Assembly (NCBI GenBank): GCA_027943335.1
Contig: BSBK01000765.1
Location: 1,456,001-1,520,000, forward strand
Origin: Chamaecyparis obtusa
Lineage: Eukaryota > Streptophyta > Pinopsida > Cupressales > Cupressaceae
Length of the DNA stretch: 64,000 nucleotides
Reading direction: 5' to 3'
The stretch's first letter is position 1; each line of letters begins with the position of its first letter. A program made the translations under genes and the position numbers. This document shows, in pieces, positions 1 through 11,935 of the stretch. Below the pieces are notes generated by a model. The model saw nothing but the letters and a program-made list of their open reading frames with translations. It was not told the origin of the DNA and did no database searches.

Positions 1-1014
1 TCTGAGGAAACCAGCAAACCCTCTAGGCATCATGAATCCTTGTCCAAAAGAAAGAAGACCAAGATTGAGGATTTGGTTACTAATATGGAGGTGGAGGAAG
101 AAGAGAGTAGGGATGACAGTGTGAAGAGGAAGGGTAAAAATAAAATGGAGGCTATAGGGAAGTGCACCAGAGCCAATAAGAGGATTAATAAGAGGGGTAA
201 GAGGGTTGTCATTTCTTCCGATGATGACTCTGCCTCATAGGAGAATATTCAGGGAAAATAGGAAAAGCGGGTGGAGAAGGATCCTATCATGGAGGAAAGA
301 CATGAGTTAGATCAAAATGTTCTGGTTGATGACAACACCATGAAGGAAATAGCCCAGGATGTGGCTAACATTGAGAAGGATGGTGAGGCTGATAAAAGGG
401 ATAAGGTGGAGAGCTCCAAGGAGGAGATGATGGGTGTGAATAAGGACTTTGAAAATATGGGGTGTCTTGCTTTCGTTAGCAACCTCAGCACCATGAAAAA
501 TGACATTAGCACTATCAAAACCCATATCCATCAGCTTCAAAAGGAAATAGGGATCCTTGGAAAAATGAATCTGGGAGAGAAGACTATGGGACAGTGCATT
601 GATGAGCTGAAGGAGACTGTTGGCAGGGTTGAGGGCCTTACGACCTTTAATGACAGAGTCGTGGCTATGGAGGAGAAAATAAAAGATGGGGAGATGGTTA
701 AAAAGAGAATTGACAAAATGGAAAACAGAATTGAGAAGTTGGAGAAGATGGTGGGTAACATCGCTGAGCAGAGTTTTGTCATTCTCAAGGCTTTGGCTGA
801 TCATGTCAAGATTCTCGTGGACAAAATGGATTAGGGAAAAGGGGAGCCAACACTTATTGAGGTCAAGGAGGACCACAAACCTAACAAAAGAACTAGAGAA
901 AGCTTTAGGAAGCTGGAGGATAATAAGAACAAAGATATTGAGGATCTCAAAGTTTCCTCTCACAATATGCAGATGCTAGCTGAACAGGCAGCTGATCTTA
1001 TGAAGAGTATCTAG
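1..1014 (+). pseudogene. Broken coiled-coil protein reading frame, unknown family
   Basis: One reading frame is open at the left window edge and runs to TAG 1012-1014. It is interrupted by in-frame TAG codons at 238-240, 259-261 and 832-834. The first part is rich in Lys, Arg, Glu and Asp and ends in a Ser/Asp tail (VVISSDDDSAS). The second part (from Met 271) is heptad-like and strongly charged (e.g. KKRIDKMENRIEKLEKM), which suggests a long coiled coil. I see no enzyme motif or zinc knuckle. The downstream tail near 1141-1211 resembles the 3' end of a retroelement transcript, so an accessory or gag-like ORF of a retroelement is possible. The stops argue against a functional gene. The family is not recognised. 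Confidence 0.5.
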
Positions 1015-2199
1015 CTTGCTATTTGCTGTCTGTTGTCCTAATGTCGTTTTGTTGTCTTTTCTTTTCTATCTTTTTGTTTAAAGACTTGTTACATTTTTTG
1101 GTGTCTCTTTTTGGTGCTGGTGCACTGTTTCCAATGGATCTTTAATGCTTATCTTGTAATCTTGATGTAAAAGGTTTCGGGTCCTTTCAAAACTTGTTTT
1201 TACGTAATCAAAACTACACCTACACAGATGTGTCTGAAACACACAACTATAAGATTCTTTCAGGATATGAGACCAATCTATTTTAAAAGGCTATAATATA
1301 AAAGATATTCATAAACCTTTCCACTAAAACTCCATAATCTAAACACAATTTTCATCTATAATCTCACCTAAACCTATAAAACTTAACCAACCACTTCAGG
1401 AATCTTGATTGACTTATGCTCTATATTCAAAACATCCTTCCTTATTCATAATGAGATTCTCAATCCATCATTTTAGAGCATGATTTCTGATATGCTTGGA
1501 TTGAAAGAGAAAGACCAAGTCTCTTTTGCTAATCTAAAGCTCCTTGGTGTACCTTTCCAAATTTTCCTTGGATAAAAAAATAAAAAATGAGGAGCCTACC
1601 AATAAAATATCCTCTATGAGGACTTAGCTTGATAGGGATCAAGTCCATCCTTAAGCATATGTATCCTCTATCTAATTCTTCCACCCAGATTTCCTATAGG
1701 ACAAATTTCTAGAAATATTTAAAGACTGAAGCTATGAACATAGCTGGAGTATCAACAATTAGTTATCATCATAATTATATTCAATATTTTTCTTCACCCT
1801 TATGATGAAGACAAATCTGACCATCGTGTCTTCTTAACCTTTTAAATGAGACTTTCCTTCAAGTATAATTTATGTATGAAACACCTAAACTTAAATGGCA
1901 ATGTCATCTAGATCTACCTTGATGAGGAACAAACTAATTTGATAAGAAATGAAGCAACCAACTCACTGTGTAGAACTTCTACCAACATATACTATTAAGC
2001 CTCTTGGGTATAAGAAAACAAAAAAAATCAAACCGCTAGTTATATATCTTTCCTTAACCTAATCATGAACGAAGAGTGATAATAACTAAACTTACTACCA
2101 CTAAATATATTGAATTGACTGATGTTTAAATTACAAACAACTAAAATCCAAGTTCAAAAAAATCTATAATAAGAAGAAATAAAAAGAAAGAAACAAAAT
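1015..2199. other. No recognisable gene; 3' tail and AT-rich spacer
   Basis: T-rich sequence follows the coiled-coil frame to about 1211, ending in a stretch that reads like an untranslated tail (gggtcctttcaaaacttg, then tttttacgtaatcaaaac). From 1211 to about 2200 both strands have dense stops and no motif I recognise. The right part is the 3' untranslated side of the minus-strand LINE. I could not find a clear poly(A) tail, which on the plus strand would be poly(T). Confidence 0.4.
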
Positions 2200-2246
2200 A
2201 ACTACTAATTTCCCAAAACTTAACAAAAGACCAACCAATCCCCATC

Positions 2247-2955
2247 TTGTCCTTATCAACATCTTCATTTGCCAATTTGTCTGCATCTCTATTACCTTCT
2301 TTGTATATGTGGTTAATCGTAAAATTATCTAAAAGATTTATTAAAGCATTTGCCTATTGGACATACCCATTCAATTTCCAATTAGGGGCAGCCCCTTTCC
2401 TAGTGGCATTAACTACCAATGTCGAATCACCTTCAATATCTAGTTTTTTATACCTAAATTATGACTAAGTTTTAATCCCTCAATTCAAGCCATAAATTCA
2501 GCTTCATTATTTGTCTTAACACCTATCGGTTCTACAATACGAGCTATCATATCACCCTTGCTATTATGAATACAGGCACCTATTTCAGCCATTCCCGAAT
2601 TACCTCTTGAAGCACCATCAAAATTAAGTTTAGCCCAACCCTCTTTAGGCCTACTCCACTTACATTCCTTTTTAAGTTGACAAGAATTTGATTTGGGGTT
2701 ATTATCCACCAATGGTATAGATAATCCCATCCATTTGTTCCTAGCTCTGTCATTCCATTGAGAGAAGATTGAATTCTGAGAACTTATGGAGTTTCTTTGG
2801 TTAACTAACTCAATTATAGATACTTCAATCTTTGATAAAAATTGTTGAAAGTTCATCTTTGCCTCTTTGAAAATACTTTTATTCCTTTCTTTCCAAATTT
2901 CACAATTAAGAATTGGTGGTGAAATAGACCAAATTATATTATAAAGGTTCTTCAT
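2247..2955 (-). pseudogene. LINE ORF2 C-terminal RNase H
   Basis: On the minus strand, GWAKLNFDGASRGN (first catalytic Asp) is followed by NNEAEFMA (Glu), then after a stop and a frameshift IEGDSTLVV (Asp), and finally HIYKEGNRDADKLAN (His and last Asp). These are the four acidic positions of ribonuclease HI in plant LINE ORF2 proteins, where the domain removes RNA from the RNA-DNA hybrid. All four acidic residues remain, but TGA/TAG stops (near 2484, 2463 and 2368) break the frame. Confidence 0.75.
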
Positions 2956-2999
2956 TCTCGTCTTTGGCCATCCTTTACGAAAATCTACTAAATGGCTAG

Positions 3000-3729
3000 G
3001 GAAGGCTGAATGTCAGTTGAGTCTTTTAGTCAGCCAGGACCGACACTGTGATGAAAATTCACAATTTAAAAATAGATGATCAATACTTTCATCTTCTTTC
3101 TTACAAAGTACACACCTAGAAGGCCCAACAAACCCCATTTTTCTAAAGGTTTCTTAGGTTAGAAGTTTACCATGAAGAGCTAACCAAGGAACATGCCTTC
3201 TTTAGGCAGACAATCCTTATTCCAACAAAGATTCAAAGGTAAATTTGAAGGACGAAAACCTTTCTTATTGTATAGATATTGATATCCATCTTTATAATTA
3301 TATTCTCCAGATTTAGATTTTGTCCAAATAATTTTGTCTTCCTTGTGACAGGGTGTTAGATTTCTATCCTTTGAGATCTTTAAAAGCTCTCGAGAAAAAT
3401 CTACCGAAATACTATCGTCTGCCTCAATATCCCAATCCCAACCTAATGCAGGATTACTTTGAGAAAATGAAATGTAATCTTTAACATAAATACCTTTTTT
3501 GAGTTTTCAATTTGTCTATATTATCCTTATCTCCAATAATATTACTAAATGCAATGTATCCTCCCCATGAATCATCCCAAAATAAGGTTTTTCCACCGTT
3601 GCCTATATCCCAAGAAACCTCGTTTCTTATAAGCAGTAAACATTTCCTAATAAAGTTCCATATCCTTGGTCCATTGGGTGGGGATTCATGTCTCAAAATA
3701 CTAAAATTGTCAAAACCATCAAGATACAT
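3000..3729 (-). pseudogene. LINE ORF2 zf-RVT region
   Basis: From 3729 the minus strand reads IWNFIRKCLLLIRNEVSWDI then GNGGKTLFWDDSWGG, the segment that normally joins LINE RT to the zinc-binding zf-RVT domain. The zinc-binding part follows near 3130-3040 as CVLCKKEDESIDHLFLNCEF, with Cys-x2-Cys and a His-x3-4-Cys pair retained. Several stops lie between the two pieces (for example after 3481 and near 3155). The next segment leads directly into the RNase H linker, so no large deletion is evident. Confidence 0.65.
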
Positions 3730-3749
3730 ATGATTAATGATTTTAACCC

Positions 3750-5667
3750 ATTTTAATTATGGTTGTCTGATAATTTTCCAGACTAATTTGGCCCCCAGAG
3801 CTAAAATCTAATCATGCAGATTTTTAATGTCTACACCTCCATCCGTTTTAGTTTTACCTATAATTCCCTAAGCTAATAATGGAATTTTCTTTTTTTCTCC
3901 CGAACCTTGCTAAAAAAACTTCCTGAATTTTTGTATAAACTTTTGTCTGATCCCACTAGGGAGCTGGAAGCATGACATCTAATGATATACTTTAGCATCT
4001 AGTAGATCTCCCTACTGAGGACAACCACTTCCCTTTCCATGACTCCATTCTTAAATCTAATTTACTAATGAAATTCCCCGATAAATTACTATCATGATTA
4101 CCTTTATCTAGAGGTAATCCTAAGTACTTTATTAGAAGAATACCTTTCTCAAAGTTCATAACCCTTAAAATGCTATTTTCCAATCTTTCATTTGTATTAA
4201 AAAAAAAGATTTCTTATTTATTTCTATTAACTACATGTCTCGAAGCTTTAGAATAGTCGTCTAACACCTTCTTAAAGGTTTTGGCTTCTCGAATACTAGC
4301 TCTGCCATACAACATAGAGTCATCAACAAATTGTGGGTGTGTGGTTGAATCGAGTTGACTAGTTATTTTAATACCAATTAGTTCACCCTTATTTCTAGAA
4401 ACCCATAGAGATATGCCTAAAGCCTCTGCCATAATAATGAATAGAAAAGGGGATAAGGGATCTCCTTGTCTTATACCTTGAGAAATTCCAAAGAAGCCTT
4501 CTGGATTCCCATTGACTAAGATTGAAAACTTAGGTGTAGAAATGCATTCATATATCAAATTTATCCATTGTTCTAAAAAACCAAAGGCTTCCATACATTT
4601 ACACAGAAATCTCCAATCTACTCTATTTTAAGCTTTCCTAATATCTAATTTAATAAGCATACTGGGATCTTTGTTGTTTTGGACTGAGTGTATCGCCTCT
4701 TGGGCAATAATTACTCCATCTAAATTTGATCTACTCGGAACAAAACCAGTTTGTTCCTCGACAATAATAATAGGAAAAATATTTTTGACTCTATTAGCTA
4801 AAACCTTAGTAAATAATTTATACAACGTATTACAAAGAGATATAGGTATAAAATCCTCCATACTTTTGACTTCAGATTTCTTTGGAATTAAAGTTATAAA
4901 TGCATTATTTAGTTCTTTAAATAAATGGCCAGAATTTCTAATGTTTTCTAAAACCTTTGTGACTTCATTTCCAAGGAAATCCCAACATTTTTGAAATAAA
5001 AATGTTGGAAACCCATCTAGACCTAGAGCTTTGTCCGAATGAAGTTGAGACAAAGTTGCCTCCACTTCTTATTTAGTAATTCTAGCTACAAGTTTAATAT
5101 TATGATTTTTATTAATGAGTTTAGGAATGTATTGATAGAGCTTCTCTTGGATATTTTTGTCTGAACAAATCCCAATTATTAAGGAGGTTATCAAAATATC
5201 TAATAGCTACATTAGCAATATCTTCTGGAACAGTAAAAAGTGTTCCTTCTGAGTTTTCTATAGAATGAATTCTATTAATTAATCACCTAGATTTTGTACT
5301 ATTATAAAAAAAAATTAGTATATCTATCACCTTTAGCCTGCCAGGTTACTCTAGACTTTTGTCTCCAAAATACTTCCTCTTTTGCTAAAACTTTACCGTA
5401 TTCCAGGAGTAATTCCTTTTCTTTTAGATATCTACTCTGATCCATCTCTAATCTAAAGGTTTCCTCATTTAATTCTTTTAATTCTTTTTCTAAGGATTCT
5501 TTGGATTCGTGAACATTCCCAAAAGTTTCTTTATTCCATTTTTTAAGTTTCATTTTGATATGTTTAAGTTTAGACATGAAGCAATATGCCTTCGATCCTT
5601 CAAATTTAACCTCCTCCCACCATGTCTTGATTGTATGCATACAATTTTCATCTAGAAACCACATCAT
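3750..5667 (-). pseudogene. LINE ORF2 linker and reverse transcriptase
   Basis: The linker (5667-5302) is helical and ends in FWRQKSRVTWQAKGDRYTNFF, the conserved entry into plant LINE RT (W-x-GD-x-N-T-x-FF). The RT proper starts at 5065 with DKALGLDGFPTFLFQKCW, followed by NAFITLIPKK, the QTGFVPSR motif, KLDIRKA with a stop where Tyr is expected, then SQGIRQGDPLSPFLF and QFVDDSML. The last corresponds to the F/YxDD polymerase site with both aspartates kept. After a stop at 4214 the frame resumes (4183-3992) with LIKYLGLPL. In-frame stops near 4627 and 4214 and a frameshift after 3992 inactivate it. Confidence 0.85.
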
Positions 5668-5669
5668 TT

Positions 5670-6405
5670 TTAATCTAAGGGATTTCTCGAGGGTCTAAGG
5701 GCTTCTAAAATTGTTAAAGCTATTGGAAAGTGATCTAAACCTGAATAAGGTAATATAACCGGTTCTAAATTAAAGTTAAAGGTCATGAGGTTTCCATGAA
5801 AAAAAAATCTATCTAATTTCTCAATGACTAAAATTTGTTCTCCTATTTGTCCAAGTAAATGTCTCATTTGAAGTTCTTATATCCATTAACTATGTTCTGT
5901 AAACCCAATCCCTAAACTGTTGCATCACTATTGAGTCTCTTCCTAAACCACCTATTTTTTTATCTGGATTCAAGATGGCATTAAAGTCTCCACTTATAAG
6001 GATTGGGGATGCCGAATTGTCAAAAATAAATTTTTCAATTTCATTCCAAACTACTATTCTATCTTCTAACCTAGAAGGGCCATAAATATTAATAAGAATG
6101 AAAGAAACATTACTTTGGAAACTACTAATCTTACCAACTAGCCAATTTTTTAATCCATTTAATTTAACATAATTAACTTTCCTAGGGTCCCAAATAATTG
6201 CTAACCCTGCAAAAGCCCCACAAGAGGCTTCACTAGTGATATTTCGAAAACCAAATCTTTTCCCTAAGCTTTCAAGATCTGCGGAGTCTAATTTAGTTTC
6301 TTGAATTAAGATGCATTATGCGTCAAAGGTTTTTAAGTATCTTTTTAGGATAGTTTGTTTGTTAGAGGTGTTTAAACCCCTAACATTCCAGGTAATTAGT
6401 TTCAT
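5670..6405 (-). pseudogene. LINE ORF2 endonuclease domain
   Basis: ORF2 begins at ATG 6405-6403 with MKLITWNVRGLN, the usual start of the apurinic/apyrimidinic-like endonuclease that nicks target DNA for target-primed reverse transcription. About 30 residues later QETKL carries the catalytic Glu. GDFNAILNPDKKIGG (near 6000-5960) carries the Asp/Asn motif, and the domain ends with LDRFFFHGN and YSGLDHFPI near 5740. There is a stop after TFDA (near 6318) and another after WVYRT (near 5895). The key motifs remain readable, so the family call is firm, but the protein could not be made. Confidence 0.8.
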
Positions 6406-6649
6406 GGCTGATTGGGAGGGAACTTCCCCTCCCTACATAAATTATTGTTATTTTAGTCTGACCTTCACCCATAGCATATTTTTTCCTAAGCTCACTTAAA
6501 GATTTCCTACCTCATTTTATTGGTTCTTTAGCACAGTCCGCTTGTTCCAAGCTTTTGGATGAAAAGGCCAAACCTTTTTTTATTGTTTTCTCTATGCCCT
6601 TACTTAATAGACTAACATTTTCAAAGGTTTCCTCATCCTCTTCTTCATT

Positions 6650-8240
6650 TTAGATTATGTTCAACATGCTCTCTACAATTTCAATCCCCTGATTTTGATC
6701 CATATTATCTTCCTGTACAAAATCTAGACCTAGTAATTCAGACATTTCTTCTAAGTTTTCTTTTGCTATGTTAAGGATATCTAGTTCTCTAAATAAAATT
6801 TTCCCTGAGCATACAGATTTAACCGAATTATTGTTACAATTTTCTAATTCCTGATTTACAACTTTACAAATTTCCTTCGCTTGTGAAAGAATACCACTAA
6901 GAAATACTTTATATTCCTCTATACTAATATCCTCTTGCCTTTCATCTATTGAGATACAAGCCTCTTGATTTGTAATTTTACTGGATTTTTCAACTTCATC
7001 AATGATTCCTTCAGAAGGCTTCACATCTACTTGAGTTTGATAACATCCCATAATCTCCCCTTCTTCTTTCTCCAACAACGAGCTATTGACCATTTCTTTA
7101 AAAGCAAAACCCCCACCATTAAGAAAATATATATTAAGATTGGGGGCTTTGAATCCTGCTACTTCATTTTTTAAGACGTGATATGTTGGCAAGGATGCTT
7201 CTTCTTGGAAATGAGTATTTGCTACCTTAGCTTGAGATTTTTCATCAAAACAAAACCTAGCTAATATAATGGGCTCGATTTGGAATGACGTTTTTTAATT
7301 TTTAATCAGAATAGGTTTTAGGTTTTTAATATTAATAAATAGACGTATTATAATAATTTTATCTGTCAGAGAGAGTTATGTGTCAATACTACTAACAAAT
7401 TCCCCTATCCCATTCCCAATAACCTTGAGAAATTCTTCATTAGCGCATTCCATAGGGAGATCTTTTAATAAGACCACCCTTTCAACTAAGAAGTTATTCA
7501 ATTTGCTAAGGTTAAAAAACGGGACCTAGTCAATAAATGTAAAATTAATTCCTCTAAAACTAGGGCATTTGCCATTTTTTATTTCTTTATTAAACAATAC
7601 AAGAAGAAAAAATCTTCTAAGAACAAAGTAATGCTTACCTATCTATTGAAGAAATCTTTCAACCAAAATGCAATACTCTCTGAAGATACCCCCGACCCAT
7701 TCCAGCAGATAAAGACACCAAAGGTTTTACATGAATTTTGGGATCTTTCAATCATACTGTTTTGATCTTCTATACATAGAACATTTGTAACTGTCCTAGG
7801 GTTATAAGATACCTTATAAGGGCTGATTTGCTGAGATGATCTTCGATGTGGAGGATTGTAAACATGTTTTCTATGATTGTAATCAGAGATATTTTCATCA
7901 TCCAAATTTTGTTCCTGAAGGGAGTCAAAGCTATTGGAAATTGAAATTGAAGAGAATATTTTATTGTCGAAAGGGTGCGAAGACTGAAGTCGTTCTACCT
8001 GCCCAAACTTTTTAGACGGAGCTTGATTCCATGGAACGATATTTCTTGAATCATTCCCATATTTTTTCTAGACTCTTTTTCGACAGACGCTTCTCTACTA
8101 CTAATAAAGGGATTGTAATCTCTGAAAAAATCAAAACATCGAGTAGGTATACTGTATTTTGTTTTATGAAAAAAGAGTAATTGTCTTCTTCCTCTATCGA
8201 TCCAGAAGGTGTTCGCAGACTGCGTTGAAGGTAGAGCCAT
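6650..8240 (-). pseudogene. LINE ORF1 (gag-like, DUF4283-type region)
   Basis: Three minus-strand open stretches (8240-7995, 7905-7639, 7192-6650) and the frames between them form a broken ORF1. It starts at ATG 8240-8238 (MALPSTQSANTFWIDRG). Between 7560 and 7380 the translation contains FINLSK-like and LVERVVLLKDLPMECANEEF segments, which resemble the DUF4283 N-terminal part of plant LINE ORF1 proteins. The 7192-6650 part is acidic and helical. The sequence just before ORF2 includes RKSLSELRKKYAMGEG, a pattern often seen upstream of the EN start in plant LINEs. In this family ORF1 binds the element RNA. At least three stops or frameshifts make it non-functional. I saw no CCHC knuckle. Confidence 0.6.
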
Positions 8241-8413
8241 TTTTTTTTATATCAATTTTTTTTTCAAAAGAAAAAAGAAAAAAAGAATCGAGTTTAGCTA
8301 TCTATTTTAATAATTTTGTATCTTTTCTTGCACTTGTATGCTTGACATTCTTAGTTTTTTTCTATTTTAAATTTATTTAATTTCTTATAATAGCACAAAA
8401 TCATATTGCAAGA

Positions 8414-10771
8414 ATGATGGGTAGTGAAAGTTCAGTGGGAAGGCAAGGAGCCAATAAATACAAAATTGATATTGGATCTCCTTTATGGAAACATACCACA
8501 AGAATTTCATAGGTTGTAGGAGGTGGGTCATATAAATGCAAGTGTAATATATGTGATAGTAAACCATTTAATAGCTCGTATTCTCAAGTTAAAATTCACT
8601 AAATGGGCCTTGCTGGTAAAGTAATGGGAATGTGCAAAGGCAGAGAGAGGAAGGGGATGTCTACAACAAAAATAGCAGGATATGTAAAATGACAAGAAGA
8701 GGCTGATAGATTGGTTAAAAGATCAAGACAAACTTCTTATGTTGGTCCATCCGAAAAGGAAAAAATGAGGTTACCTAGTGAAACAATTGTAGCTTCAAAA
8801 CATCAATTTTTGCCTATATCGGAAGTGGAAGATGAAGAATCGGAAATTAGCACCCGCAAAAGAGGTCCATTAGACACGACATTTAAAATGGGGGAAAGAG
8901 ACATTGCTAATCAAGCTATTGGACGATGCCTCTATGTCAATGGTCTTCCTTTCAACTTGGTGAGATCACCATATTGGAAGGAGATGGTGGTGGCCATCAA
9001 TAGTGCACCGGGCGGTTTACACAAGTCTCGGGTACGAAAAGGTGCATACCACCATATTGCAAAAGGGGAGGACATTTATAGAGAGATCTCTTCAACCAAT
9101 TAGAGATTCTTGGATTACTTTGGGTGTTTCAATTATTTTCAATGGATGGAAAGATACTAGAAACCATCCATTGATTAATGTTATTGCAATGTCCCTCAAA
9201 GAGGCAATTTTTTTTAGGGTAGTTGATTGTGAAGGGGAAGTGAAAGATGCACAATTCATTTCTATAATTCTCATTGAATCCATAGGGAAGGTGGGTAGCG
9301 AGAATGTGGTTCAGATAATCATAGACAATGCAAAAAATTGTAGGGGTGCAGGTGTTTTGGTTGAGGTCCGATATGACCACAATTTTTGGACACCATGCAC
9401 TGTACACTCCCTCAACTTGGTGATGCAACAAATTAGAACAAGGGGGAGGAGATCCAGATGTGATGAACCACCAAATGTCACAATCAATATTCAAATCTTT
9501 CTTGAAATTGGAGTTCAAGGTAAATTGTAATTAGTGAATTTAATTAATTTAATTAATTTTATGCCATGTTCAATTATCAATTTGTTATTAACTTAGGTTG
9601 CTAAGACCTGATTTGCATCTCATACTATTTCTATGAGACGACTTCTCAAGATGTAAGAGGCATTGAACCAAATGATTATTTCCAACCAATGGAGTGTATG
9701 GAAGGCTTCACATTTAGAGAGGGCCCAAAATGTCAAGACATTGGTCTTGGATGATGGTGGGGTCATGTGCAATATGTATTGGATTTCACCGAGCCTATCA
9801 CGAGTATGCTCCGATTTGCCTATACAAATGCTCTTTGTTTGGGGGATGTATATGATGGTATTGGCACAATGGTAGAGAAGGTAAAATTGGCAATACAAAA
9901 ACATGAGAATGACCCCAAAGAATGTGAAACCTTATGCAATAAGGTGGAGTTAAACATCCATCATTGTTGGGAAAAGATGACCACCCCATTGCACCTCCTT
10001 GCATATGCCATATTTCTGAGGTACTATAGCATTGAAGTACTTTCTATGCCAAGGAGAGTAACACCATATACAAATGAAGAAGTTACTAATGAATGCAAGA
10101 AAGCTTTTGAAAGACTCTCCAAATGGAAAAGTGCAAAAAAAAAGTTAAGAGAGAATTTGGCTTGTTTGGCTCAAGAAGAAATCATAGTCCAATGGCTATC
10201 AATGACCAAAACGACATGGAAGCTATAACATGGTGGTACCTTCATGGTCAACCATTTAAGTATCTACAACATCTTGCAATCAAGATCCTTTCACAAGTTT
10301 TTTCCTTTTTTTTTACCACTTGTATTCTACAATTTAGTACTTAACATTCTTTAATTTACTTTGCATTTTTATTTTTATTTTTGTGTACACTGTCTAGGTT
10401 GCAAATTATTCTATCGTTGAATGGAATTGGATTACATACTCCTTTATCCACTCAGTGAAGCGTAACTGGTTGGGCTCAAAAAAGGCTAAAGACTTGGTTT
10501 ATATTCATTGCAACTTACGTCTTGTGTCACACAAGGATCCAAACTACAAGGTTGGGGCAACAAAGATTTGGATGTAAGCTCTGAGTGTGCCAACTTGGAT
10601 GCAACTGTTGAGGTTATTACTAGACTCACTACAAATGATGATGATGATGATGATGATGATTACGCACTGACACTTGGTGCAACTGCATCCAATTCAAGTG
10701 GAACTGCTTTGGGTTCACATTTTCTTGAACTTGCAACAGTTGAAGATGAAGATTTTTTTCAAAGTCCTTAA
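8414..10771 (+). pseudogene. hAT-family transposase-like gene (BED finger, DUF659, hAT C-terminal), with introns
   Basis: From ATG 8414 the frame gives a BED-like zinc finger (SYKCKCNICDSK, then a His), an early stop, and KRGPLDTTFK followed by YVNGLPFNLVRSPYW. The DUF659 transposase core runs about 9110-9430 (GVSIIFNGWKD, VVQIIIDNAKNC, FWTPCTVHSLNLVMQ). An intron with GT..AG ends fits at 9520-9596. Exon 2 continues with RRLLKM, MIISNQWSVWKAS, VLDFTEPITSMLRFAYTNA and TPLHLLAYAIFLRYYS. A second intron fits at 10297-10397, after which IVEWNWITYSFIHSVKRN and DLVYIHCNLRL begin the dimerisation region. An acidic tail (eight Asp at 10637-10660) ends at 10771. Stops near 8507 and 8600 and at least two frameshifts make it a pseudogene. 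It may be a decayed transposon or a decayed transposase-derived gene; no terminal inverted repeats were found. Confidence 0.8.
10637..10660 (+). repeat. (GAT)8 microsatellite in the hAT pseudogene
   Basis: Eight perfect GAT units encode eight consecutive Asp residues in the acidic tail of the hAT-like frame. The run is in frame, so length changes would alter only the acid tract. Confidence 0.9.
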
Positions 10772-11866
10772 GATTCTGATTAGTGAATCTTGAGTGATGA
10801 ACATTAAATCATGAACTACATTTTTATTTTGTAATTGTAATGATTTCTTGATTTTCATTGGAATCGTGAACATAGACGTATATGACATGGCTTATTTGAA
10901 TATTTGTGAATTATCAATTGGCATTTAATATTTATCTTGACCAATGATGAAGTATCATACTATTAAATGATTTAATTCTTTATATTTCTTGCATTTTTTT
11001 TGGTGTGTGTGTGTGTGTGAACGTAGCCAAACACACCCAACCCCCCCCCCCCACCAACAAAAAAAAAAATTCACGCACCCACGCATCGGATTTTTGCACT
11101 CGCATCCTCATCTGCACTCGAATCAGTAACTTAGATACATAGTAACAAAATGTAATCATCATGTAATTGCAATATAGATAAACAATAATATTAAATAAAT
11201 AATAAATAATTAAATATAAAAATAATTGTAATGATAACATAAATGATTATAATTATAATAAACATTAAAATTGAATTATAAATATAATAAATAAATAAAT
11301 AATTATATATTAATAAGTAAACGAAGAGAAATATACACAATAGTATGTAAATAAACATAATACAAGTGGGGGCCACATACTCCCACATAATTACAAAGGA
11401 CAAGAGTAAAAGAGAAACTAATCACTAATATCATAAATCAATAAATTCTATGTTTAAGCCAATCTAATAAAATGATATGATTAGTATCTAAGAATGAGGT
11501 GAGTAATCTCAAGAATAGAGTGAGCAAAGTTGGAAGGACGTTGGTTAGCATACTAGACACAGCTTGACAACCTCTATTTGCCTCATGCAGCGTAAGATCC
11601 TGGGTGAAGATGAGCAAGAAGAAGGTAACTATAAGGACTTGTTCAAATTCATCATTGACGACTGGTCCAATGTGTTGCATCAATCAAGTTGTGATATTAG
11701 ATCCTCTCATAAGGTTTAATTTGGTGTTTTGTGTATATTATCATTGCAATATCTTTTATTGATGGTTAGTTGGATTAAAGTTATTCATTAAAATATTTTA
11801 ATAATAGTTAAATCTGTTTACATGTTGCTTCCCCCCTCCCCTCAGCATATGGAAGCATTCAACCAT
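10772..11866. other. AT-rich spacer with simple repeats, no gene
   Basis: This stretch separates the hAT pseudogene from the Copia-1 primer site. It holds a GT run (11003-11019), a C12 run (11041-11052) next to an A run, and a very AT-rich block of ATA/AAT motifs (11160-11340). Open frames here are chance products of low-complexity DNA. The 5' LTR of Copia-1 should end near 11866, but I could not match this sequence to the LTR start at 36559. Confidence 0.5.
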
Positions 11867-11880
11867 TGGTATCAAAGCTA
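11867..11880 (+). promoter_or_regulatory. Primer binding site of Copia-1
   Basis: TGGTATCAAAGC differs by one base from TGGTATCAGAGC, the complement of the plant initiator Met-tRNA 3' end used by many Copia and Gypsy elements. It sits about 55 bp before the first ATG of a Copia-type gag, the expected place. Confidence 0.65.
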
Positions 11881-11935
11881 AGTTCCTCTTGAAGAAGCTT
11901 AACTACTTGAGGTAGATGTGAGATTGCAAGTAAAC

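Larger units (their letters stand above)
2200..8240 (-). mobile_element. Near full-length LINE (non-LTR retrotransposon), degenerate
   Basis: Reading from right to left on the minus strand, the order is ORF1 (8240-6650), then ORF2 with apurinic-type endonuclease (6405-5670), a helical linker (5667-5302), reverse transcriptase (5065-about 3750), zf-RVT (about 3729-3000) and RNase H (2955-2247). This is the order of plant L1-type LINEs carrying a C-terminal RNase H. About 6 kb is present, close to full length, but stops and frameshifts occur in every domain. The element starts just after a homopolymer-rich stretch at 8240-8290. Its 3' end is not sharply defined and I saw no target site duplication. 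Confidence 0.85.

Noticed and set aside
307..963. Long minus-strand frame opposite the coiled-coil ORF
   Set aside because: It is the shadow of a purine-rich coding strand. The plus-strand frame has the coiled-coil pattern and the minus frame only hydrophobic low-complexity residues.
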